Assembly (NCBI RefSeq): GCF_023634655.1
Contig: NZ_JAMKMS010000002.1
Span: 62,001-126,000 of the forward strand
Direction: 5' to 3'
Source: Vibrio methylphosphonaticus
GTDB lineage: Bacteria > Pseudomonadota > Gammaproteobacteria > Enterobacterales > Vibrionaceae
Length of the DNA: 64,000 nt
Shown here one piece after another: positions 20,386 through 28,898 of this stretch. The position numbers and the translations under genes are program-made. Positions within the stretch are counted from its first letter, which is position 1, and the number at the start of each line of letters is the position of its first letter. The notes below the pieces were generated by a model, which was not told where the DNA came from, searched no databases, and saw nothing but the letters and a program-made list of their open reading frames with translations.

Positions 20386-20949
20386 TTATTTGTTATTAAT
20401 CTCTTTGATCACTTTGCATGGATTGCCTACCGCTAGCCTATCACTTGGAATATCTTTTGTTACGACACTCCCCGCACCAATAACTGCGTTATCGCCAATA
20501 CTCACTCCCGGACAAATTATCGCCCCGCCACCAATCCATACATTATTGCCAATTTTGATTGGCAAGCCGAATTCAACACCATCATCTACGCGTGCTTTGG
20601 CCTCCAATGGGTGACCCGCAGTGTAGATTTGAACGTTTGGAGCAAAAAGCACGTTATCACCTATTTCGACGCGATTTACATCTAGAATCACACAATTAAA
20701 ATTTGCGTAGAAGTTTTTGCCGACTTGAATGTTACTGCCATAATCACACCTAAATGGAGGCTCGAGATATAACCCTCCGCCATTGTTCTCGATAAGTGCT
20801 TCTTTGGCGTCATTCCATTGTGGGGAGTCAGGAATACTATCATTCAGTTGTTTCAGAACTTCTCTGCACTTTATCCTTGCTTGATACAACTCCGTGTCCC
20901 AAGCAAGATAGGGTTCTCCCGCAAGCATTTTTTGCTTTTCTGTTTTCAT
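20386..20949 (-). CDS. maltose/galactoside-type O-acetyltransferase
   Basis: 187 residues from ATG 20949, chosen because GGAAAG lies just upstream and the family starts M(K/T)xEKxKMLAGE. The N-terminal helical segment [18 protein letters not shown] is typical of Maa/LacA/NodL enzymes. Left-handed beta-helix hexapeptide repeats follow ([31 protein letters not shown]), with the catalytic His in YTAGHPL. It transfers acetyl from acetyl-CoA to a sugar. Which sugar is unknown. It stands alone in this neighbourhood. Confidence 0.88.
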   Translation of the reverse strand: MKTEKQKMLAGEPYLAWDTELYQARIKCREVLKQLNDSIPDSPQWNDAKEALIENNGGGLYLEPPFRCDYGSNIQVGKNFYANFNCVILDVNRVEIGDNVLFAPNVQIYTAGHPLEAKARVDDGVEFGLPIKIGNNVWIGGGAIICPGVSIGDNAVIGAGSVVTKDIPSDRLAVGNPCKVIKEINNK

Positions 20950-21190
20950 TACTTTCCAACTCAAAAAATATCGTTTACTTCCAACAATCTATCAATCGTA
21001 TAATAGACGAATTAAATGTCCATCTAAATACCGTAACCCCTCGCTATTGGGAATAGCATTGATCGTAACGAATGGTTTTGTGGAAATATGCAATAAATAG
21101 ATATTGGTGAGCACATTTTGAGCAAGCTGTGATAACGTCAAGAAAGGGCCGCTGCAGAACGGACTTAGATAACCGTAGTCCTATTCTAGG

Positions 21191-21874
21191 TTAGCTTTCG
21201 TTAAGTGCGGCTAACAATGTATCAACCGCTAAAGCAACACTAGCAGGGTTTTGTCCTGTGATTAGCTTACCATCAATTTCGACATGCACTTGGGACGCCT
21301 CTTCTGCGGTATATATCGCACCACACCGTACTAATTCTTCTTCTACAAAAAACGGAATCATCGCCGCCCTGTTGCCCATCAACTCTTCCGCATTGCTATA
21401 ACCGGTCACTCTTTTTCCCTCCAAAACAGAAGAATCATCTTCTCGGGTAACATGAATTAGAGCGCCTGATGCATGACTCAAAGCGCAAATATATTTATCT
21501 GAACTATGAAAGCTATCGAGTAAAGAAACCGCGTCAGGGTCACAGGTCAAATCCCAAAGCACCCCATAACCACCGCATATAATGATGGCATCATACTTTG
21601 TAGCATCAACATGAGTAATGGTCTTGGACGACGCTAAGACCTCCATTAATGAGTCACGGCTAGCCTGTTGTTGATTATCGCGTAAATCAATATCATAAGC
21701 GGGATCAATCGGCAGAGCTCCCCCTTTGACCGAGCACAAGGTTATCTTAATGTCCTTAGACACGAGAGCTCGATAACATGTTTCAAATTGACTTAAGTCA
21801 ACGCCAGTTATTTGATTGGTATAACCTAATCGGCTATGGGATGTGAGCATTAAGAGTACTTGGTATGATGACAT
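21191..21874 (-). CDS. DJ-1/PfpI-family protein lacking the usual cysteine
   Basis: 227 residues from ATG 21874, chosen for the GGGAGG site upstream. It matches the class I glutamine-amidotransferase-like DJ-1/PfpI fold: VLLMLTSHSRLG at the N-terminus, ITLCSVKGGALPIDP, and YDAIIICGGYGVLWDL. At the nucleophile elbow, where relatives have AxCHAP or AICHG, this protein has ALSHAS; the nucleophile Cys is replaced by Ser (codon AGT). Relatives act as glyoxalase or deglycase-like proteins or chaperones, and this one may have altered or no activity. It lies downstream of gltS on the same strand, but a strong terminator separates them. Confidence 0.8.
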   Translation of the reverse strand: MSSYQVLLMLTSHSRLGYTNQITGVDLSQFETCYRALVSKDIKITLCSVKGGALPIDPAYDIDLRDNQQQASRDSLMEVLASSKTITHVDATKYDAIIICGGYGVLWDLTCDPDAVSLLDSFHSSDKYICALSHASGALIHVTREDDSSVLEGKRVTGYSNAEELMGNRAAMIPFFVEEELVRCGAIYTAEEASQVHVEIDGKLITGQNPASVALAVDTLLAALNES

Positions 21875-21926
21875 GTTGCCCTCCCAGACACGCATTACTT
21901 AATCCTAGTTAACTCGCTCCATTTAT

Positions 21927-21960
21927 CAAAAAAAAATGAGAAGCCTGGTGGCTTCTCATT
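21927..21960 (-). terminator. Rho-independent terminator of gltS
   Basis: On the minus strand AATGAGAAGCC, loop ACCA, GGCTTCTCATT, followed by about ten T. The stem lies at 21935-21960 on the map and the T-run at 21927-21936. Confidence 0.92.
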
Positions 21961-21983
21961 ACATCTCGTTACTCCTTCAATAG

Positions 21984-23210
21984 CTAAGCAAGCAAACCCA
22001 TAAAGTAAGGGATGATCAACGCGTTAGCTAAATCGATGAAGAATGCGCACACCAACGGCACAACAATAAAGGCCTGATGGGAGTTGCCATATTTTTGTGC
22101 AACCGCAGACATGTTGGCCATTGCTGTCGGTGTCGAACCAAGAGAAATACCGCCGAACCCTGAACAAATGACGGCGGCGTCGTAGTTCTTGCCCATCGCT
22201 GGGAAAATGATGAACAAGTTAACAAGAATGGCCACAATAAACTGAGCCCCTAAGATTGCGAAAATTGGCCCAGCTAAATCAACCAACGTCCAGAGTTGCA
22301 TACTCATTAACGACATGGCTAAAAACGCGCCCAATGAAATATCCGCTATCAGCGCTACCGCGGGCTTATTCGCAGGCCATCTAGTGCCTGTAATTCTCGG
22401 GTAATTATGTGGCACTAAGTTCGACAGGATAATACCGGCAAACAAGCAGGTAACAAACAACGGCAGTTGCAACCCTAAATATTCAACACCTTCATTTAAA
22501 AACACACCAACAATGATACAGGTATGAATCGCCAACATGGCATCAAGAAAGTCATAAGAAGTGATTTTTGTATCAGACGCGGAGTCTGAAATACCCACAT
22601 CCATCGCTTCTTCTTCATTTGGTTTTAGATCATAGCGCTTGATAAGAAACTTAGCGATCGGACCGCCCATGATACTGGCGAGAATCAGTCCGAACGTTGC
22701 GCTCGCGATCCCTAATTCCATCGCGGTCTCAAGACCAAATTGCTCTTGTATCTTTGGTGCCCAAGCAATCGCAGTACCATGCCCACCAATAAGAGAGACC
22801 GTACCACTTAGAAGTCCTGCAACAGGCTCTAGTCCGAAGAGAGTCGCAACGGTGATGCCCGTAATATTTTGAATCAACATATAACCAATTGTGATGACCA
22901 ATAAAATGATCAGAGGTTTCCCCCCTTTCATTAAGTCACCCAAGCTGGCATTAATACCAATCGTGGTAAAAAAGTAAACTAATAAGACATCACGAGCCAT
23001 CAGGTCGAAACTCACTTCGATTGAGGTCACAACATGAAGTAACGCAAATAGTACAGAAAAAACAATGCCACCCGAAACAGGTTCAGGGATACTAAATTCT
23101 TTTAAAAAACCTACGACTTGGTTAAGTCGCCTGCCGACAAAAAGGACAATAATCCCCATCGTTACTGCCATAAACGAATCAATATGAACAGCGCCGTCCT
23201 CAAAAATCAT
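21984..23210 (-). CDS. gltS: sodium/glutamate symporter
   Basis: 408 residues (E. coli GltS 401), about ten to twelve membrane helices in two inverted halves. Family features include EFSIPEPVSGGI near residue 40, SGTVSLIGGHGTAIAW near 135, and CSGFGGISLGSTPTAMANM near 350, the paired Gly-rich re-entrant loops. It takes up glutamate with sodium, fitting a marine organism. A divergent LysR gene 263 bases away is a likely regulator. A strong terminator follows. Confidence 0.94.
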   Translation of the reverse strand: MIFEDGAVHIDSFMAVTMGIIVLFVGRRLNQVVGFLKEFSIPEPVSGGIVFSVLFALLHVVTSIEVSFDLMARDVLLVYFFTTIGINASLGDLMKGGKPLIILLVITIGYMLIQNITGITVATLFGLEPVAGLLSGTVSLIGGHGTAIAWAPKIQEQFGLETAMELGIASATFGLILASIMGGPIAKFLIKRYDLKPNEEEAMDVGISDSASDTKITSYDFLDAMLAIHTCIIVGVFLNEGVEYLGLQLPLFVTCLFAGIILSNLVPHNYPRITGTRWPANKPAVALIADISLGAFLAMSLMSMQLWTLVDLAGPIFAILGAQFIVAILVNLFIIFPAMGKNYDAAVICSGFGGISLGSTPTAMANMSAVAQKYGNSHQAFIVVPLVCAFFIDLANALIIPYFMGLLA

Positions 23211-23473
23211 TATTCTTACTCCGTGTTAGAATCTTGTTACCGAATAGCATGCCTGTATTTTTGTCTCTATCCAACTAGTTTTACTAGATTTTTTCAGCAT
23301 ATCTCAAGCATTATCCAAAAGTTGCGGCCAGCACTTAAGTTAAAGAGGCGCACGACACTGTATAATAAAAGCGGCTTTTCAATGGCTATGATTCGAAACC
23401 ACTAAGTTCATAGCTAATTACCTAGAGCTTATCTATTATATGTTTGATACCGTTCCAGTAATAAGGAAAAATC

Positions 23474-24421
23474 ATGTCCATCACTCACCAACTGGAGCTT
23501 TTTATTGATGTTGTTCAGCAGGGGTCATTTGCTAAAGCGGCCGCGTTGCACGATATGGATAATTCCGCACTATCAAAGCAGATCAAAAAATTGGAACTCG
23601 TGCTTGGCGTACAACTCCTTAACCGCTCGACTCGCTCATTCTCATTAACAGCAGCAGGAGAGGAGATCCTCTCACAGGCACACATTCTCAGAGGAACCCT
23701 ACAAAACGTTCAAGCAATAGCAGATTCTTACCAATCAACACCGAAAGGACTGATTCGCATTACTTCGGCTATATTCTTTGGCCAACAATATTTGCAGCCT
23801 GTCATATCAAAATTCATGAAACTGTATCCTGAAGTCAAAGTCACCTTGATTCTTGATGATAAGCGTTCGGATATTATTGCCGACCATTTTGATGTGGCAT
23901 TCAGAATTGGAAAACTGACAACCTCTAACTTAATTGCTAAAAAAATCGCCAATACTAATTTCGCGTTAGTTGCTTCACACCAATTTATTGAACAGTACGG
24001 TCTCCCTTCCTCACCTGAAGGTTTATTATCATTGCCCGCGGTTATATACAGTAACGGGGATGTCAGTCTCGATAGCTTCGACATGAGTGAAAGCCCGAAT
24101 AGCAATGTAATGAAAAGCTATAAGATGCAAGGTAACTATAAAGTAAGTGATGTAAGAACCATGCTTGACGCCGTCCGTGATGGCCTTGGGTATGCTCTGA
24201 TCGATCTTTTTAATTTGGAAGCCCCAATCGAATCAATGGGGTTAACACCTATGTTGACCAACTACTTACTATCAACCAAAGAAACCGGTATTTACGCCAT
24301 CTATCCTCATCGAAAACATACATTGCTGGTTAAAGAATTTATTAAAGCTGTCCAAGAACATATTGGTGAGCCCGCGTTTTGGGAGCAGCATATCTCCGAC
24401 TATCATTTAATGTATCGTTAA
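23474..24421 (+). CDS. LysR-family transcriptional regulator
   Basis: 315 residues. The N-terminal helix-turn-helix is ELFIDVVQQGSFAKAAALHDMDNSALSKQIKKLE, with the LNRSTRSFSLTAAGE wing, typical of the CrgA-like LysR branch. Residues 90-300 form the effector-binding domain. AAGGA precedes the ATG. It is divergent from gltS, so control of glutamate uptake is a reasonable guess but only from position. A stem-loop follows the gene. Confidence 0.88.
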   Translation: MSITHQLELFIDVVQQGSFAKAAALHDMDNSALSKQIKKLELVLGVQLLNRSTRSFSLTAAGEEILSQAHILRGTLQNVQAIADSYQSTPKGLIRITSAIFFGQQYLQPVISKFMKLYPEVKVTLILDDKRSDIIADHFDVAFRIGKLTTSNLIAKKIANTNFALVASHQFIEQYGLPSSPEGLLSLPAVIYSNGDVSLDSFDMSESPNSNVMKSYKMQGNYKVSDVRTMLDAVRDGLGYALIDLFNLEAPIESMGLTPMLTNYLLSTKETGIYAIYPHRKHTLLVKEFIKAVQEHIGEPAFWEQHISDYHLMYR

Positions 24422-24470
24422 GAATGCAGTTTTAGAAACCAATATGGCTTTGTAATTACAACGAAGGATT

Positions 24471-24510
24471 AGCCGCCATATCAGTGAAATATCACCTCAT
24501 GGCGGCTTTA
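24471..24510 (+). terminator. terminator after the LysR gene
   Basis: AGCCGCCAT (24471-24479) pairs with ATGGCGGCT (24499-24507), followed by a short TTA tract. The loop is 19 bases and the T-run is weak, so efficiency is uncertain. Its 3' arm overlaps the first unit of the 22-base repeats. Confidence 0.6.
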
Positions 24511-24613
24511 TCTTAACTAATACTAAGCCGTGTCTTAGCTAATAGTCAGCCGTATCTTAACTATTACTTAGCCGTATCTAAACCATTACTCAGCCGTATC
24601 TTAACTAGCAGTC
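24504..24613. repeat. five-copy 22-base tandem repeat
   Basis: Units start at 24504, 24526, 24548, 24570 and 24592. Copies 2 to 5 begin AGCCGT(A/G)TCT and share AACTA(T/G)xACTC-like ends; copy 1 is more diverged. The array lies between the convergent LysR and COG0523 genes and seems non-coding. The period is exact at 22 bases, about two helical turns, which could place a bound protein on one face. Confidence 0.85.
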
Positions 24614-24671
24614 AACCGTCACCATGACCAAGCGATGAGAAGACAAATCAAGCGACCGAATAGACGCTCAC

Positions 24672-25667
24672 TTAGCCTTTCAAACCACATAACGCGAGTA
24701 AAATGCCTTCTAAATCCGCCCATGGAAGTAATTGACTATCGATCACTTCAATTCTAGATTCATACCCTTGCAATGACACCTCATTGACAGAGACCACTTG
24801 ATTCGAGACATTAAAAGCAAAACAACCTTTGTTGGTGTTCACCACCGCTTTTACACGCTCAGCGGTCAAATCACTTAACATAGAAAACAACTGATCAAAA
24901 TCGAATAAGTACTCAGCCCCGACTATCCAGCCGCAGCTAAAGTAACCTTGACCTTTATTTTCTCGACGAATATACGATTTTTCGGGAGGCAACTCGAACA
25001 CTGGATCCATATCACTGTGGTCATGCAATTCATGCTCTAAGTGTCCATTCTTACTCGATGTTGTATTTTCTCTGCGTTCAATGTCAAGCAACTCAATGGG
25101 AAGGTTACCCTGCTTAACCAATTGGTGATAAATCACCGCTGGCTCTTGCTCACTCACCCAATCATTAAATGCATCAACATCTTCTGAAGTACATTGATCG
25201 ACCTTATTGCCAATCACAACATCAGCGGCAGCCAGCTGGTCATTGAAGTTGTTATTTGACAGATATTTACTGTCAGATAGATTCCTTGGGTCAACCAATG
25301 CAATGGTGGCTCTCAAGTCAACATAGTTTTGATATTGCTCGGAGGTCAGCGTCTTAATCACTTGCTTGGGGTGCCCTAAGCCAGTGGGTTCAATGATTAG
25401 GCGATCAGGTTTTTGACGCAGCAGTGCATTAATACCCACCGACATGGGAACACCCGCTGTACAGCACATACAGCCGCCTGGCACTTCTTTGATCATCGCC
25501 CCACCATCAGCCAACATTGCCCCATCAATACCCACTTCACCGAACTCGTTTACGAGCACAGCCCAATGCTCATTAGCAGGCTTATTTTTAAGCAGATTAA
25601 GGATGGTTGTGGTTTTTCCAACACCAAGAAAACCGGTGATGATAGTAGTAGGAACTTGAATTGACAT
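24672..25667 (-). CDS. COG0523-family GTP-binding metal chaperone, YeiR/CobW-like
   Basis: 331 residues from ATG 25667. P-loop GFLGVGKTT at the start, NEFGEVGIDG switch, the metal-binding GGCMCC (CxCC) motif near residue 65, and the guanine-specificity motif GNKVD near 155. A His-rich stretch, HLEHELHDHSDMD, lies near residue 215 and is another likely metal-binding region. The C-terminal CobW_C domain holds GYFSCGWIV. Family members deliver zinc (YeiR, ZigA, ZNG1) or other metals to client proteins using GTP. No Zur box was recognised, so zinc control is unproved. Confidence 0.87.
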   Translation of the reverse strand: MSIQVPTTIITGFLGVGKTTTILNLLKNKPANEHWAVLVNEFGEVGIDGAMLADGGAMIKEVPGGCMCCTAGVPMSVGINALLRQKPDRLIIEPTGLGHPKQVIKTLTSEQYQNYVDLRATIALVDPRNLSDSKYLSNNNFNDQLAAADVVIGNKVDQCTSEDVDAFNDWVSEQEPAVIYHQLVKQGNLPIELLDIERRENTTSSKNGHLEHELHDHSDMDPVFELPPEKSYIRRENKGQGYFSCGWIVGAEYLFDFDQLFSMLSDLTAERVKAVVNTNKGCFAFNVSNQVVSVNEVSLQGYESRIEVIDSQLLPWADLEGILLALCGLKG

Positions 25668-25830
25668 ATTGAATCCAGTGAAACGAAATGATGTCACCAG
25701 TATAAACGTATTTATTCTCGATCAAAGGGTGCTCTATGCAGAAATCACTCTACCGATACAAAAATTAGCTAAGCTATCACCTGTACACCGTTTGCATAAG
25801 TAATGATAGAAAAACAAAAGTAACAAACGA

Positions 25831-25855
25831 CAAAAGGCGCACTTTGCGTGCGCCT
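25831..25855 (-). terminator. orphan minus-strand terminator
   Basis: On the minus strand AGGCGCAC, loop GCAAA, GTGCGCCT, then TTTTG. No intact minus-strand gene ends here. It follows the stop codon of the possible remnant at 25865-26008 by nine bases. Confidence 0.7.
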
Positions 25856-25864
25856 CGACCCTCG

Positions 25865-26008
25865 TTACTCAATCGTGAGTTTGCGAATCTCTAAGCCATA
25901 CGAGATGCTGAGATTATTTACGAGGAAGTAGTATGTGTATATTTTCACATCCAAATTGTATGTAGGGGCTTCAAATCCTCCGTGCTTGTCGAATACATAC
26001 CCTACACT
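25865..26008 (-). pseudogene. possible C-terminal gene remnant
   Basis: An open frame of 47 codons ends with TAA at 25865-25867 and is closed upstream by a stop at 26009-26011, with no good start and no ribosome site. The translation contains GYVFDKHGGFEAPTYNLDV and ends GLEIRKLTIE. I do not recognise the protein. The terminator directly after the stop suggests that a real gene once ended here, but an open frame of this length could arise by chance. Confidence 0.35.
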
Positions 26009-26204
26009 CTAACTATGGACCATAATCCGTTAATTACAAGTTTATCACTCAATAATTTATGTCAGATTTATCGCATTTCTCAGTTCACTAATATTGCAAT
26101 ACTACTTTTATTGCAATGCTACTTTGCAAACTTGTTACTGTTTGTCTAATTTAGAACCCGTATAATTTACCTTACAACCCTTAATCTAGAAAGGCTCATT
26201 CTTT

Positions 26205-27605
26205 ATGACCAAAAGAGAGAAGTTTAAACAGTCTCTGCTCGTTCGTGTACCTCGAGAAACCTTCAACCAGTTTCTTTCTAGAGATAAAACGCCAGTTTCT
26301 GTTCTTTTTCTTTCTTGCGTTGTGGGTATTTTAGCTGGATTTATAGGTACTTTGTTCGAACTTGGCGTTCATTTTGTTACGGATACTCGAACAGAGTGGC
26401 TTAAAGATGAAATCGGGTCTGTCCTCCCTCTTTGGGCGTCTGCGTTTATAATCAGTGCCGTCCTAGCTTTCATCGGTTATTTTCTTGTCCATAAATTCGC
26501 TCCTGAAGCCGCGGGATCTGGTATCCCCGAAATAGAAGGGGCAATGGATAACATGAGGCCAGTACGTTGGTGGCGAGTACTGCCCGTTAAATTCTTTGGA
26601 GGATTAGGTGCGCTTGGTTCAGGTATGGTTCTTGGACGAGAAGGGCCTACGGTACAAATGGGCGGTAACCTCGGTCGAATGGTCACGGACATATTTCGTG
26701 TGAAAGACGATGATAGCCGCCATACACTACTAGCCTCAGGTGCAGCAGGCGGTTTAGCCGCTGCATTTAATGCTCCGCTTGCAGGAATTATGTTTGTCGT
26801 CGAAGAAATGCGCCCACACTTTCGTTATTCATTAATCTCTATTAAAGCGGTGCTGATTTCTGCTGTTTCTGCCACGATTGTCTTTCGCTCAATCAATGGA
26901 CAAGGGGCGGTGATCACCATGCCACAGTATGACTCGCCGAATATGCAAGTATTGTGGCTATTCTTGGTACTCGGCGCTTTGTTTGGCATTTTTGGTGTGG
27001 TTTTCAATCGGCTGGTGACGCTATTTCAAGATTTGTTTGTAAAAATCCATAAAAATGATCTAAAACGATTCCTATTAACCGGCTCTGTCATTGGTGGTAT
27101 TTTTGGGCTTCTATTGCTTTATGTACCTGAGTTAACAGGTGGTGGTATTGGCTTAATACCTGAAATCACTAATGGGGACTTCGGCGCTGGTTTTCTATTC
27201 ATCCTCTTTATTGGCCGTGTACTGACAACACTTGTCTGTTTTGGATCTGGGGCGCCCGGAGGCATATTTGCTCCAATGCTTGCCTTAGGTACCTCTTTTG
27301 GTTACGCATTCGGCTTGATGGCACAACTGCTATTTCCTGAACTCCCCATTGAGCCCGGCGTTTTCGCTATCGCTGGGATGGGAGCTTTGTTCTCCGCGAC
27401 CGTGCGTGCTCCGATCACCGGTATTTTATTGGTGATTGAAATGACAAATAACTATCATCTCATTCTTCCTTTGATTATTACTGCGTTAGGCGCAACTATC
27501 GTTGCACAAATGCTTGGTGGCCAACCAATATATAGCCAACTCCTTCATCGAACGTTAAAGAACACGAAGTTGAAGCAAGAGGATCTGCCCGCTCGCGAAA
27601 ACTAG
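26205..27605 (+). CDS. clcA: H+/Cl- exchange transporter
   Basis: 466 residues (E. coli ClcA 473), about eighteen membrane segments. Chloride-site motifs are present: GSGIPEIEGAM, GREGPTVQMGGNLGRM with the gating Glu (E148 equivalent), and GAPGGIFAPMLALG. The internal proton Glu is in VVEEMRPHFRY (E203 equivalent). It exchanges two chloride for one proton in the inner membrane and helps survival of acid shock. The ORF is complete, with AAAGG before the ATG. Confidence 0.95.
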   Translation: MTKREKFKQSLLVRVPRETFNQFLSRDKTPVSVLFLSCVVGILAGFIGTLFELGVHFVTDTRTEWLKDEIGSVLPLWASAFIISAVLAFIGYFLVHKFAPEAAGSGIPEIEGAMDNMRPVRWWRVLPVKFFGGLGALGSGMVLGREGPTVQMGGNLGRMVTDIFRVKDDDSRHTLLASGAAGGLAAAFNAPLAGIMFVVEEMRPHFRYSLISIKAVLISAVSATIVFRSINGQGAVITMPQYDSPNMQVLWLFLVLGALFGIFGVVFNRLVTLFQDLFVKIHKNDLKRFLLTGSVIGGIFGLLLLYVPELTGGGIGLIPEITNGDFGAGFLFILFIGRVLTTLVCFGSGAPGGIFAPMLALGTSFGYAFGLMAQLLFPELPIEPGVFAIAGMGALFSATVRAPITGILLVIEMTNNYHLILPLIITALGATIVAQMLGGQPIYSQLLHRTLKNTKLKQEDLPAREN

Positions 27606-27715
27606 AGCGCAATTTATCAGAAATTACGATACAATCAGACGGCTAGACTTCTAGTGCTCATTGCTCAGCACTGGTCGTTTTTACTATATGATCATAACGA
27701 ATTGATTAGGTAACA

Positions 27716-28684
27716 ATGAATAGAGCCGCTATAAAACGACTGACTCAGTTTCACAATGTACCAACATCACAAGCCTCATTAGCGCTTGGCGTTGTAGGAC
27801 TAGGCCATGCATGGGCATTGTACTTACCTGATTTAGGCACGCAGATACAGCCTGTTTTGGCCAGCATTGGGGCTCTATTACTGCTCCCCGTTTTATTAAA
27901 ATATCTATTAAATAAACATATCTTTTCAGCCGATATAAAACACTCTATTACCGGTAGCTTAATGGCACCGATGAGTATGGCTTTACTTATTCTTTGTGAC
28001 TACTTGGCCGCAGTTTTACCACTTATTGCCTATCCACTTTGGTTTGCTGCATTAACGCTACATTTGTCACTCGCGGTGTTATTTTTCTTCTACCAATTAC
28101 GTAACTTTAAAATTGCGAATATTGTGCCAAGTTGGTTTTTATACCCTGTAGGTTTAATTAGTAGCTCTCTGGCAGGCACTCAATTTGGACACACCGTCTA
28201 CTCTGAAACTATCGCGAGCTTCTGTATTGGAATGTACTTTTTTATGCTGCCATTGGTTTTGTATCGGTTAGTGTTCGAAGGTATGTTGAAGAAACGAGCA
28301 AGACCCACTATTGCAATTATGGCGGCCCCTATCAACCTCACATTAGCCGCCTATCTGGTGAACTTTAATGAACCCGATCCGATACTCACAGGTGCTCTTG
28401 CTGGCATTGCTATCACGATGACTCTGATGATTTATTTGTGTTATTTTCGGCTCCTTAAACTCAAGTTTCAACCTTCTATCGCTGCCATCACCTTCCCTTC
28501 TGTGATCAGCTCAATTGCCATGCACAGACTGACCGCTTTTTTCGAAGTAGAGTATCCTCATTGGCACTGGCTTCATAAGTTTGGGTTTCTTGAGCTCACT
28601 ATCGCGACGTTTGCCGTCATCTGGGTAAGCGTCGGATTTATTATCATGTACTGGCCTGAACTGAAATACTCTACAAAAAAGTAA
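27716..28684 (+). CDS. TDT-family (TehA/Mae-like) membrane transporter
   Basis: 322 residues with about ten membrane helices. The start VPTSQASLALGVVGLGHAW resembles the first helix of TehA, an anion-channel-like member of the tellurite-resistance/dicarboxylate transporter family. There is no tehB nearby. The substrate is not known; relatives move C4-dicarboxylates, sulfite or other anions. It follows clcA after 110 bases and could be cotranscribed, though no terminator or promoter was identified between them. Confidence 0.82.
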   Translation: MNRAAIKRLTQFHNVPTSQASLALGVVGLGHAWALYLPDLGTQIQPVLASIGALLLLPVLLKYLLNKHIFSADIKHSITGSLMAPMSMALLILCDYLAAVLPLIAYPLWFAALTLHLSLAVLFFFYQLRNFKIANIVPSWFLYPVGLISSSLAGTQFGHTVYSETIASFCIGMYFFMLPLVLYRLVFEGMLKKRARPTIAIMAAPINLTLAAYLVNFNEPDPILTGALAGIAITMTLMIYLCYFRLLKLKFQPSIAAITFPSVISSIAMHRLTAFFEVEYPHWHWLHKFGFLELTIATFAVIWVSVGFIIMYWPELKYSTKK

Positions 28685-28898
28685 TAATTTTCATCCAAAA
28701 GCCGAAATGAAAAAGAGGTCTTTGCTTTGTGCAGACCTCCAATAGGTATACGTAAAATCAATATATTAATATAAGTTATAGTTCATTCTGCAACCATAAC
28801 CAAGGAATGAGTTTTTGGGTAGTGACAGTCATTCTATTATCGGCAATAAATAAGGGCATCGGCCGACATATAATTTCAATTACTCAGAGAATACTGTT

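Larger units (their letters stand above)
25668..26204. other. non-coding gap with a terminator and possible gene remnant
   Basis: 537 bases between the divergently transcribed COG0523 gene and clcA. It contains an orphan minus-strand terminator and an open but startless frame, both listed separately. Beyond those it is AT-rich, and the clcA promoter must lie in the last 200 bases. Confidence 0.5.

Noticed and set aside
24504..24613. 22-base repeats as a CRISPR array
   Set aside because: Units are contiguous with no unique spacers, and no cas gene is present.
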